From Endothia cerciana (Eukaryota > Ascomycota > Sordariomycetes > Diaporthales > Cryphonectriaceae): a stretch of DNA of 64,000 nucleotides. The notes under the pieces are model-generated. The model was not told the DNA's origin and ran no database searches. It saw nothing but the letters and a program-made list of their open reading frames with translations. This document shows positions 56,093-64,000 of the stretch, one piece after another (positions within the stretch are counted from its first letter, which is position 1; each line of letters begins with the position of its first letter). The DNA is taken from positions 434,001-498,000 of the forward strand of contig JALRMH010000014.1 of assembly GCA_026119935.1 (NCBI GenBank). Reading direction: 5' to 3'. Made by a program: the position numbers and the translations under genes.

Positions 56093-57547
56093 GGTTCTCC
56101 GGTTGGCTGAGAGCACTGGTTCGTGTGGGATTCGGGCACTGTTACTCTGTACAGGGCGATGAGGTTTAAAAGATACTCCATCAGAACTTCTGGCCGACTT
56201 TATGATGAGACTTGTTAGGTGATGTGTGCATGCAGTTGCTCTCTGCTGCATCCTGGTCGCAATTTGAAACGCAGCATTTCGCCTTCGCGCAGTAGCTTTT
56301 CTCCTCTAATAATAAGAAAGGGTTACTGCTGCTATCGGGTTGAAAGCTGTTATCGGGAAGGAATATGGTTGTAAGATATACCAAGGGGGAAATTGGTTCT
56401 TTTTTCCTTAGCTTTCCAGCTGGACCCTCTAGTATTGATTCTCGAGCTGAGGCCCTTGTTGCAATCCCATCACCATTTGGCAGATCTTTAGCCGAAGCGC
56501 GATTGCGATGTTTGCCGAGAAATAGTGCGTGAGGTGGTGTAAATGTGTGCGGGTAAGGGACGAGGGAGCATGAATGGATCGGTTGCATCTTACATAGCGT
56601 CTCTAGAGGGCATCAAGATATTTTGCATTTTTAATAGCTAATTACAGACAGATTACGCGTCGCGTTGTCGTTGACGTGCATATACAGTAGCTGGGCGGCC
56701 TGGCTCGGCTCGGTAGCCAGGTGGGCAGACGGATGGCGGGTGAAGACCAGGTGAAATGGGTCACTTCCCGCCACCGAATAAAATATTCTGGTCCCCCATG
56801 TGATCCCGGTGAGTCGTTCAGCCCTCTGCTTCTCTAGTTTTGTCCATGCAATCTGCCATGCTCTATCCATTCATCCGCCTTATCTTTTCCATCGCCATCT
56901 ACTTGCCACTTGGCTTTCATACCTTTCGCCCAGGTAAAGTTCTGCTGTTATTGTTTCCATACTCTGACCATATTTTGAATTCGGAACACCACTGACCAGG
57001 TACTATTACCCAGTTCATCATGCTTTCTCCTTCCGCGCGATCCCATCTGCCTTTCCATCCCAAAACGGCATCGCATACCTAGGGGAGAGGTGCCCTTTGG
57101 TCGACCATATGGGTAGGAGCTCTCACAGGTCGTTCCTGTGGAGTCACCGCGATCAAACCCTCCCCTAGGCCGGAGGCTTATGCTTCTATAAACACTGCAT
57201 AGCACCTCGCAGTGGTCCTGAAGAGGCGTGTCTACATCGACCATGTGCCAAGCGACGGGATGAACCCGGGTATGGGTAGGGGCTCTCACAGGTCGTTCCT
57301 GTGGAGTCACCGCGATCGTGCTCTCACCTTCTCAGGACTGTTGCTTAGCCTCCGGATGACAGAGCCAAGGCTGCTCTGCTGTCAAAAGCCTGGGAGGGTG
57401 GGCCTCTCTGTACACATATATCGGCATATGTACTTAGAGGGGGGTTTGTTTTCAGACAGTCTCTGCTCAACATGCTGTGAGTTCATGTTCCGACGCGCAC
57501 ACTCTACTAACGTTTTGTTTCATTTTCAGAATCTTGTACGGCCTAAT
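56093..57547. other. Spacer with an internal direct repeat, no gene recognised
   Basis: No recognised coding sequence. The plus-strand frame of the downstream gene is open back to 57212, but the ATG at 57548 gives the cleaner N-terminus. The two copies of a 47-bp repeat (57108-57154, 57271-57317) lie within it. Confidence 0.5.
57108..57317 (+). repeat. Direct repeat of 47 bp, copies 163 bp apart
   Basis: The copies at 57108-57154 and 57271-57317 differ at one position (GGGTAGGAGCTC versus GGGTAGGGGCTC) and both continue through CTCACAGGTCGTTCCTGTGG to CACCGCGATC. Each contains the internal inverted pair CACAGG...CCTGTG, able to form a short hairpin. Confidence 0.9.
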
Positions 57548-59283
57548 ATGTCCAATCAACCCAGCAACATCCAATCCACGGCGGTCATCGAGTTGATAGA
57601 CGCAGGTGGACGGAAGCAATACCTGCCAGAAACGCACACCGGTGCCTCGTCCCTCCCTCCTGGGTCTCAGGATCATGTGATTTTTGATCTTCGTTTCGAC
57701 GATTCGTCCCATTCCTCCTTTTGCAGTCTTAGTGTACCGTTCCGGACCAAATCACGCCCCAAGGAAAGGTCATCGATTAGCCTCTTCATTTCTCCGGAAA
57801 TAGTAACCGCCCTGGATAGGAACCACGCCGGTAATGATTTGCCGGATGATATACGCAGACGGCTTGGCGAGGATGTGATCCGTCTGCAGTTCAACCTGAA
57901 GAGCCCTGCCATGTTGATTATACCTCGATCTAAGCTGGAACCCAAGAACAAGGCTTACGGGCATAGCCTCGATTTTATGAAATCCATAGCACGAACCACT
58001 ACCATCACCCTGTACATGGACCGCCTAGCAAGTGAACAATGCCAACCCTGGTACGATGCCATGTCCCGTGGCGGTGTTCGGCCTATTCAAGACTGCGACG
58101 ATCTTTCCAATATGTATTCTGGCAGAGGTGGTCAGATATTCCCTATTGCTGGTACATTGGGCGAGTATTCCTGCATTGGCGCCAATAGTAAGAATGCCTT
58201 CTTATATACTACCAACCCTTCATTCTGTTTACTTCCTATACTAAAAGTGAATTAGATTCAGGGGTTAACCAACTCAATGATGCTTTACAAATGCAGCAGC
58301 AGCCAAGCACTTCAGAGAGCAGCAGAGAAGTCCCTCCTCCATACGCTGAACTGCACCATCCTGCGCCAGCCTTCAGCCAAGGCCATCTTCCTAGGAAGCG
58401 TCGACAGGTTCGTTCGCGTTCTGACAACAACGAGGACGCTGCCAGGGTGTCAGAGCAGGTACCTCGTACCTCCCAAGAGGATGTACGGGCCACCAACCAG
58501 GAGTTGCACGAAATGAAGCAAGCGTTGCACGAGATCAGGCAGGAGTTGCATGAAACCAAGCAGGAGTTGCAGTTGACCAACCAAGCAATCCACATAACCG
58601 GGGAGGATCGGAAAGAGATCGGGCAGGCCATTCACTTGCCAGGAAGCTCCCTCAGCAGGCAAATAAACACAACCCAACAACAAGGTCATAAAATTTGGCA
58701 AATACTACAGGAACTCCTTCGGATCTATCTTGGGTGTCACGACCAGTTGTTGGGGGAGATTCAGCTCAAGACGCCCTTAAAAATGATGGTTGAAGGGTGT
58801 ATGAATGAGCAGGTTTCTCATACCATAGTGTATGATAAGGTGAACGCTCTGATCAAGCAGGTTACAGGCGAGCTTGGTTTTTACACGCAAAACACCGTGT
58901 ATACCAAGGACGAGGTGGACGAACAGCTGGATAAACTCCGGAGATGTTGTAAGGACCTGATCAGCGCGGAGACAAAAGACATAGTGCTTGGTGCCAAGAT
59001 CGATAGAGAAGAGGATGGGAGAAAGGAGATCCAGGACGCCAAGCGGGACCTGAAAAAGTGGTTTGAAAAACAGGTTCATTCGATGGAGAGAAGAATAGCG
59101 AAGGAGGTCAGGCGCGAGAAACAGGTCGCTCGGAACTGGGCGCTGGAGGCGGCATACATGGGAATGAGACGCAGGATGCAAAAAAGGCGGCCAAAGAGAG
59201 GTAGAGGTCTTGCTACATTTAGGAGGAAATTCCTTTCCAAGCGCAGGACTAGATTGGCGGAAGTGCAAGCCCATAGGTCGTAA
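57548..59283 (+). CDS. Hypothetical coiled-coil protein
   Basis: Two exons, 57548-58187 and 58256-59283, with a GTAAGA...TTAG intron of 68 bp; 1668 nt, 555 aa. The first part (about residues 1-215) is a folded-looking domain with VIELIDAGGRKQYLP, a Ser-rich stretch, ISLFISPEIVTALDR, VIRLQFNLKSPAMLIIP and TTITLYMDR. A Pro/Gln-rich hinge follows (PPPYAELHHP, basic RKRRQ), then heptad repeats (ELHEMKQALHEIRQELHETK and on) predicting a coiled coil, and a very basic C-terminus. I do not recognise a named family. The intact frames beside decayed transposons suggest it is still under selection or young. The basic tail might bind nucleic acid. Confidence 0.7.
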
Positions 59284-59903
59284 CCAACCATGATCTCAAT
59301 TCTAGTTTCAACATGAATGGAAAAAGCGTGCCGGGTATGTGGTCAAGTCGTTCTTTAAGGTTGTGGGTTCGACCCCCACGTCGGGCCCAATTCCCGTCGG
59401 TGTTCGAGTGACTTTTGTTTTCTTGCCAGAGGGGCCGCAGGGCCCTGCTAGTCTTCTGCGCTACTTTTGACCTCTTGTTCTCCGGTCGCTTCTTTCTTGA
59501 TGGTTTTTTTTTTTTATTCTCCTTCTTTCTCGAATCCCCGGTTCCGTCGCAGGAAAACGGGAACCGGGGACTGGGCTGGACAACGGGAGTTGGGCGGGAA
59601 AACGAAAATTGGCCCTGGGTGCTAATAACAGCCTCGCAGGTCACTTTCAAGGGTTCACGAGGTATACCATCCTCCTCCGGGCCAAATACCTGTTACCATC
59701 ATGATAGGATCTGTCCATTTGTTAGAGGCGGCAGCCCTCCTGCTTTTTTCGCTACCGATATCTCTGCCCACCGTCCCCGGCCTAGTTTCTTAAAATTCGT
59801 CCCCGTGAGCTTGCTCTTCTTATTATAAAGTTCGTCCCCATAAGCTTGCTCTTTTTATTATAGAAGCTATTCTCATCATCTCTCCCTTTAGATATTACTA
59901 TAG
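59284..59903. other. Spacer with a tRNA 3' half, otherwise no gene
   Basis: The open frames here are pyrimidine-biased or cross the tRNA-like piece. A short direct repeat, TTCGTCCCC(G/A)TRAGCTTGCTCTT, occurs at about 59797 and 59831. Confidence 0.5.
59340..59386 (+). pseudogene. 3' half of a tRNA gene (tRNA-Lys-like)
   Basis: A perfect T arm (GTGGG TTCGACC CCCAC, 59363-59379) is followed by GTCGGGC, a tRNA acceptor 3' strand. Upstream, CTTTAAGG resembles the 3' side of a Lys anticodon loop. The matching acceptor 5' strand (GCCCGAC) and D arm are absent, so this is a truncated tRNA-derived fragment, possibly the trace of a retroelement insertion or a SINE. Confidence 0.6.
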
Positions 59904-60144
59904 TGTCACGGTCTCAGGTCAGGCAGACAGGTTGGACACTGAGCAGGCGGCAGGGAGTCTTCAGGCAGGTGCAGGTTTATTGACAGGACGCAGCTTGAAG
60001 AGCTGCAACTAGAAACGGGCGAAGGCCCCAAACTGACAGAAGCTAAATACTGAATGTCCGCTTACGTAACCATGTCACGTAAGCAACCCTATCGTATCAG
60101 CAGGGTTAGGGTTGATAAGAACCCTAACGTCCAATCCTGTGACA
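59904..60144. repeat. Solo-LTR-like element with TGTCAC...GTGACA ends
   Basis: A 241-bp segment begins TGTCACGGTC and ends ATCCTGTGACA, i.e. TG...CA with a six-base terminal inverted repeat, as in fungal LTRs. No clear target duplication is visible. Near its right end GTTAGGGTT-GATAAG-AACCCTAAC forms a perfect 9-bp hairpin. Confidence 0.5.
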
Positions 60145-60209
60145 AAGTAGGTCAACTAACTATTTATAAATACAGACAGTGGATTTATCCTGCAGTGCCC
60201 TGTGAAAAC

Positions 60210-60300
60210 ACCGTATATTCACCGGGTGAATCACCGTACAGGCGTTAGTGAATTCACCACACATCCACCGGTGAATTCACCGTATATTCACCGTGGATGT
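60210..60300. repeat. Array of GTGAAT/ATTCAC palindromic units
   Basis: ACCGTATATTCACCG occurs twice (60210-60224 and 60279-60293). The palindrome GGTGAATTCACC lies at 60270-60281, and ACATCCA...TGGATGT brackets 60261-60300 as an inverted repeat. It is followed by very AT-rich DNA. Origin unknown; it looks like the end of a small mobile element. Confidence 0.7.
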
Positions 60301-60790
60301 ACATTATTTAGATATAAATATATTATATATAGAAAATAAATTTATAAGATAGTAAACGTTAGAGCATGTCTAAAGTAAGCTGTCGTTATTCTTGTATTTA
60401 CTTTAAAGAGACGTAATCCTTATTTCTTAGTATAATAAAGGCCCGATATTGTGACCTGTATTGAAATCAAAATCAAAGTTCTTGATTCCGGCTCCGGGTT
60501 CTGAGTTCTATGTTTCCGGAAAGATACTGATAGCCGTAGATGCGCTACGCCTCGGACATTGAATCCGGAGGTGTGAAATGGTTTTAAGGTAGGCTTTAAT
60601 GCTGAGAATTCGATCCTGCAATCTCTTTTTAGAACTCAAGCACAGTCTTCTATATATATATATGTGTGTGTGTGAAGGTGTGTGAATGTGTGTGTGTGTT
60701 TTATATATATGTGTGATTATTTACTTTCTCTTTTCGCTACCTTAATTCTTCAGCGTTATATATCCGCGAAGACTCGCAGACATATTCAGA

Positions 60791-61000
60791 ATGTCGCTCC
60801 CAAAAGTGCGCCCCGCCGATGACTCGTCGCAATATAACTTGAACAAGATCTTCTTCCATGCGCTGCAGGAATGCATCAAAGAAATTCGAGACGCAAACAA
60901 GCAATGCGCAAACAAGCAATGCGCAAACGAGCAATACACAAATAATCAAGTTAATATGCATCTAATAGAAGACTCTGTCTCAGAGAATCTACAAAAATGA
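60791..61000 (+). CDS. Hypothetical small open frame with 15-bp repeats
   Basis: 69 codons (the ATG at 60791 follows AT-rich DNA and TATATAT near 60700). It contains three copies of a 15-bp unit encoding ANKQC (about 60893-60938). The stop overlaps the start of the next open frame (ATGA), so both may be parts of one interrupted or spliced gene. The family is not recognised. Confidence 0.3.
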   Translation: MSLPKVRPADDSSQYNLNKIFFHALQECIKEIRDANKQCANKQCANEQYTNNQVNMHLIEDSVSENLQK

Positions 61001-61599
61001 TTACTTCAAACTTCTCGTATTCCCCAACACGTAAACAACATAAAGAGCTCAGGCAAAGACTAGAAGCGGTATTTCCAATGCAAGATATACCTCAGCTCAC
61101 ACAGTATTTGGAGATTTGCATAACAGTGTTGGAAGAAGTGAAAAACTTTCAATATGAAAATTCATCAAACCTTCTTTATGGCCAGAGGTTGATGGGTACG
61201 TGGTTATTTGGAAGTATATTACTTCCACCAATACTCAACTCCAGCAGGCTTTTTGAAAACTTAAAAGAAACAATTGATGTAACAGCAATCGATCCCGGGT
61301 ATGAAGCCGACAGGGGCGGGAACAAAGGAGGTCTCGGCGACGAAGGGGATGAGGAAGGCTCGGACGAGGAAGAGCCAGGTGGGGAAGACTCGGAAGACTC
61401 TGACGAAAACCAAGACCCGGATGAGGAAGACTCGGAAGACTCTGACAAAAACCAAGACTCGGATGAGGAAGAGTTAGATGAGAAAGACTCGGACGACTCA
61501 GATATCGAATCAAAGGTCGACGAAGGGGATGTATATATATATCTGTATCGAAGCCAGGACCGCACCTGCTACCAGTACAACTACAAGACAAACGCATAG
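60997..61599 (+). CDS. Hypothetical acidic-repeat protein
   Basis: 200 codons. The first half has ordinary composition (LRQRLEAVFPMQDIPQLTQYL); the second half is an Asp/Glu/Ser repeat (EDSEDSDENQDPDEE, repeated with variation) encoded by imperfect tandem DNA repeats, about 61371-61500. The end (VYIYLYRSQDRTCYQYNYKT) is Tyr-rich. No family is recognised; it could be a nuclear acidic protein, or a fragment. Confidence 0.35.
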   Translation: MITSNFSYSPTRKQHKELRQRLEAVFPMQDIPQLTQYLEICITVLEEVKNFQYENSSNLLYGQRLMGTWLFGSILLPPILNSSRLFENLKETIDVTAIDPGYEADRGGNKGGLGDEGDEEGSDEEEPGGEDSEDSDENQDPDEEDSEDSDKNQDSDEEELDEKDSDDSDIESKVDEGDVYIYLYRSQDRTCYQYNYKTNA

Positions 61600-61680
61600 G
61601 GCAGAGAAAAGCCGGCGACCACAGTATCTGGTCTTGTTTATTGTCTGAAGAATATGATGACGAGTTGTGCAGGATTCGTA

Positions 61681-63127
61681 TTACTTGCTCAAGATATCTA
61701 AACACGTAATTATCATCTTTCCTACCCGTCGCCTGCCCCTGCGTTGAAACACCTCTCTTGCCCAGGATATAGCCGCCTCGGTGTCGCCGTCTTCCACGCC
61801 CACAACCCGCATCGCGTTTGGTGCCTGCTTGCGCAGGAGCTGCCACGCAATCAGGAACGCCTTGTACGCGTATAGGGCCGTCCATGGCGGCTCGGCATCG
61901 GGCGAGAGCGTCGTGTCCAGGTAGCGCAGGAACCAGTCGACGTGGGGCTGGGTGGCCTCCGCCGTCTTGGCCGCGAACAAGATCTCGCCCGCGGCCGCCA
62001 GCTTGGTCGACTCCCTCAGCACCGCGTCCACGCTCCCCTCGATGATGCCGCAGGTGTGCGAGGGCGACCAGATCTGCAGCTCGATCATCGCGATCTCCCA
62101 GGTCGCCTCTTGCAGCGCCGCCAGCGGCGAGTCTACGGCCTCGCCGTGAGGCTGGATGAAGGGGGCCAGCGCCACGAGGGATGACCTCAACGGCTCCAGC
62201 CTCTCCAGGCTGAGCCTCCCTGTCATCGCGGACCAGCCGGAGACTTCCCGCGCGCTGGAGAGGAGAAAATGCGCGATGTTGATGGCCCCGTAAGGGTCAA
62301 ATTGCGGGAGAGGGTCGGCGTCTGGTTCGGGCGAGAGGAAATGACGGACGGCATCCGAGTACTGCACCGGGGCCGAGGAGCATTTCGTCATCAGCTGACG
62401 GTACGCCCACCCTTCTGCGGAGGTGGCGGCCCAGCAGTCTGGCGGGCAGGGCAGCTCGAGCTTGATCTCAAGATGCGAGAGCGATCGGGGTATGGACAGG
62501 AGCTGGTACCAGAGCGCGTCAATCTGATGCGCAGCCAAGACGGTTCGCTTTTGTGATTCGGTCCGGATGAAATCCGCCCACATTCCCTGGAGATCCTTGG
62601 CCGGCTCGGAGCTCCGCCGTGTTGGTTGTGTCAGTCCGCTGGATCGTGTGAGGGAGATCATTCTAGGATGCATTTTCAGGCCGTATGCCGAATCCTCCCC
62701 GCAGAGATACATCATGGCGCAGATCTCGAGCAGTAGGTAGGACTGGACCATCGCGATGCCGTCTGTCGCATCGTCACCTTTTCCTTCCATGCTGGCGAGC
62801 AGGATTCGGGCCTGATGAAAACAGTGCAGAGACAGACTCTGGCCAGAGCACGCCTCTTCGCCGCAGTCCGGGTCTTCGCCGTGCTGAAAGCCGAGACTAA
62901 GCATGCTCAAGACAAAATAGCGAGCATTTTCGGTGGCGTCAAATGTTGGTTGGTGGAGAAAAGGGACAAAGTGTGAGACGTAGGTGAAGTAGAGATGGAT
63001 GCCTCGCCCGATCTGCGACGCTGACGGACACCACTCCTCCTGGAGGAACTGCAGGTCCCGCGGTGACAGGCTTTCGGGCAGTGACCGGTTGAGAAGTGCG
63101 TTGGCATCAAGCAACGGGGCCTCCCAG

Positions 63128-63171
<44 letters not shown>

Positions 63172-63843
63172 TGCCGCTGCGGGTGCGTGAAGTTCAAGGT
63201 GGCTGAAATCTAGATCAGGTAGCCCCGAAGAAATGCTCATTTCCAGATCAGTCGAACCCCTTGTAAATGAGGCGAGATGTGCTGAGGCAGCCACTGGGCA
63301 CCGCTGAACATGGCCAGCCTCGAAGTTCATGCCCTCCTCATCGATGTTGCTATGTTCGCCTGTGGCGCCCGTGGATGACTGTGGACTGTCAGGAGAGTAG
63401 TCGCGCCGGTAGCTATATTCAGGTCCGTCCGAGGGCCCCAATGGCCAACTGTGGCCGCCCAGGTCGATATGCACCTCGCTGCCCCATCCTTCTGAAGACA
63501 AGGTGCTGCGGCTCTCTGCGGATGAGCTTAGGATCGACCCGACGCCCTGGGACATTTTCCTCCTGGGCCATGCCGGGGCTGCGGCCGGGCTGTGACGGAC
63601 TCTCTTTGCAGCTCGTGCCTCGTCATGCTCGGGATGCTTCCTCCTCATGTGGCGAGTGCACAAGTCTCTCCGGGAGAAGGTGGCAGAGCACAGCTCGCAG
63701 GAGTAGGAGGCCTTGTCGGGCGACCGTGTGTGGAGAGCAGCATGGCGTTTGAGGTTCTCGTGCCGAGTGAACCGGCTCCGACAGATAAGGCACTGGAAGG
63801 GCTGTGTTGATTGCTCGCCAGTGGCGGCCACGGCGACAGACAT
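61681..63843 (-). CDS. C2H2 zinc-finger plus fungal-specific transcription factor (Fungal_trans domain)
   Basis: Single-exon 720-aa frame from an ATG at 63843. Two C2H2 fingers stand at the N-terminus: FQCLICRSRFTRHENLKRHAALH (residues 16-38, split here for reading as FQC-LIC...H-x3-H) and YSCELC...RHMRRKH (47-70). A basic RAAKRVRH stretch (nuclear signal), a Ser-rich linker and an 18-residue alanine run (codons GCN, about 63124-63180) follow. From about residue 260 the middle homology region of fungal regulators is visible: HLYFTYVSHFVPFLHQPTFD, YFVLSMLSLG, QSYLLLEICAMMYL, and later the helical C-terminus. This combination is typical of regulators of metabolism or of secondary-metabolite clusters. 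Targets are unknown. The neighbouring transposon-rich DNA gives no hint. Confidence 0.93.
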
Positions 63844-64000
63844 GACGGTGGCGATAGATGGACCCTCTCGACAGGAAGGGAAATTGAGGTCGTAGGTGGA
63901 CGGGGCAATTAGTGACTAGGTAGAAGCCGTCGTTGGGGGGGATGAGGAGCCGGCTGGGGGGGGGCAAACCAGTCCTGGCCCCGTGTCTAGTCAAGCTGCC
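63844..64000. other. 5' region of the zinc-finger gene
   Basis: It is upstream DNA of the minus-strand transcription factor and contains G runs (63935-63965) and nothing else recognisable. Confidence 0.5.

Noticed and set aside
59249..59650. 133-codon minus-strand frame containing RRGGRTHNL
   Set aside because: This motif is the well-known false translation of a tRNA T arm; the DNA there is the tRNA 3' half.
1..64000. CRISPR arrays or bacterial-type operons
   Set aside because: Introns and gene families show fungal nuclear DNA; no spaced identical repeats of CRISPR type were seen.

Overview
The window is nuclear DNA of a filamentous ascomycete (Pezizomycotina), most likely a Sordariomycete. 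The evidence is short introns (about 50-130 bp, GTRNGT...YAG, one with an exact TACTAAC branch site), three HET-domain loci, a SAM-RA-kinase Ste11/NRC-1 type MAPKKK, a C2H2 plus fungal-specific transcription factor, a UstYa/DUF3328 protein, and fungal Fot1/pogo and Gypsy remnants. All intron-exon models here were assembled by eye. The spliced lengths of all multi-exon models listed as genes come out as whole numbers of codons.

Layout. 0-8 kb: a 5'-truncated FAD monooxygenase, a questin-oxidase/AflY-like (DUF4243) enzyme and a secreted beta-cyclopiazonate-dehydrogenase-like flavoprotein, all on the plus strand; this looks like one edge of an aromatic-polyketide type metabolite cluster. 9-17 kb: two full HET proteins and one HET tail fragment. 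18-36 kb: conserved core genes (MAPKKK, large LRR protein, GPI-type aspartic protease) separated by long gene-free GC-rich spacers. 39-46 kb: a decayed MFS transporter, a small hypothetical gene and a decayed gene of unknown family. 47-53 kb: a compact group of four genes (see below). 54-61 kb: transposon wreckage, a solo-LTR-like element, a tRNA 3' half and two unknown loci. 61.7-63.8 kb: a Zn-finger transcription factor.

The most interesting part is 47.1-53.0 kb. A 57-residue secreted peptide gene (two exons, absent from plain ORF calls because each exon is short) lies divergently from a UstYa/DUF3328 oxidase gene. They are flanked by a second single-pass membrane protein that also carries two HxxHC motifs and by an S66 (LD-carboxypeptidase/MccF-like) peptidase. 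The peptide has a signal sequence, an acidic leader and an eight-residue Tyr-rich C-terminus (SYEYPDSG), and has no Kex2 sites. I propose this as a candidate fungal RiPP (ribosomally made, UstYa-modified peptide) locus of a single-core type. The gene structures are well supported; the pathway is inference.
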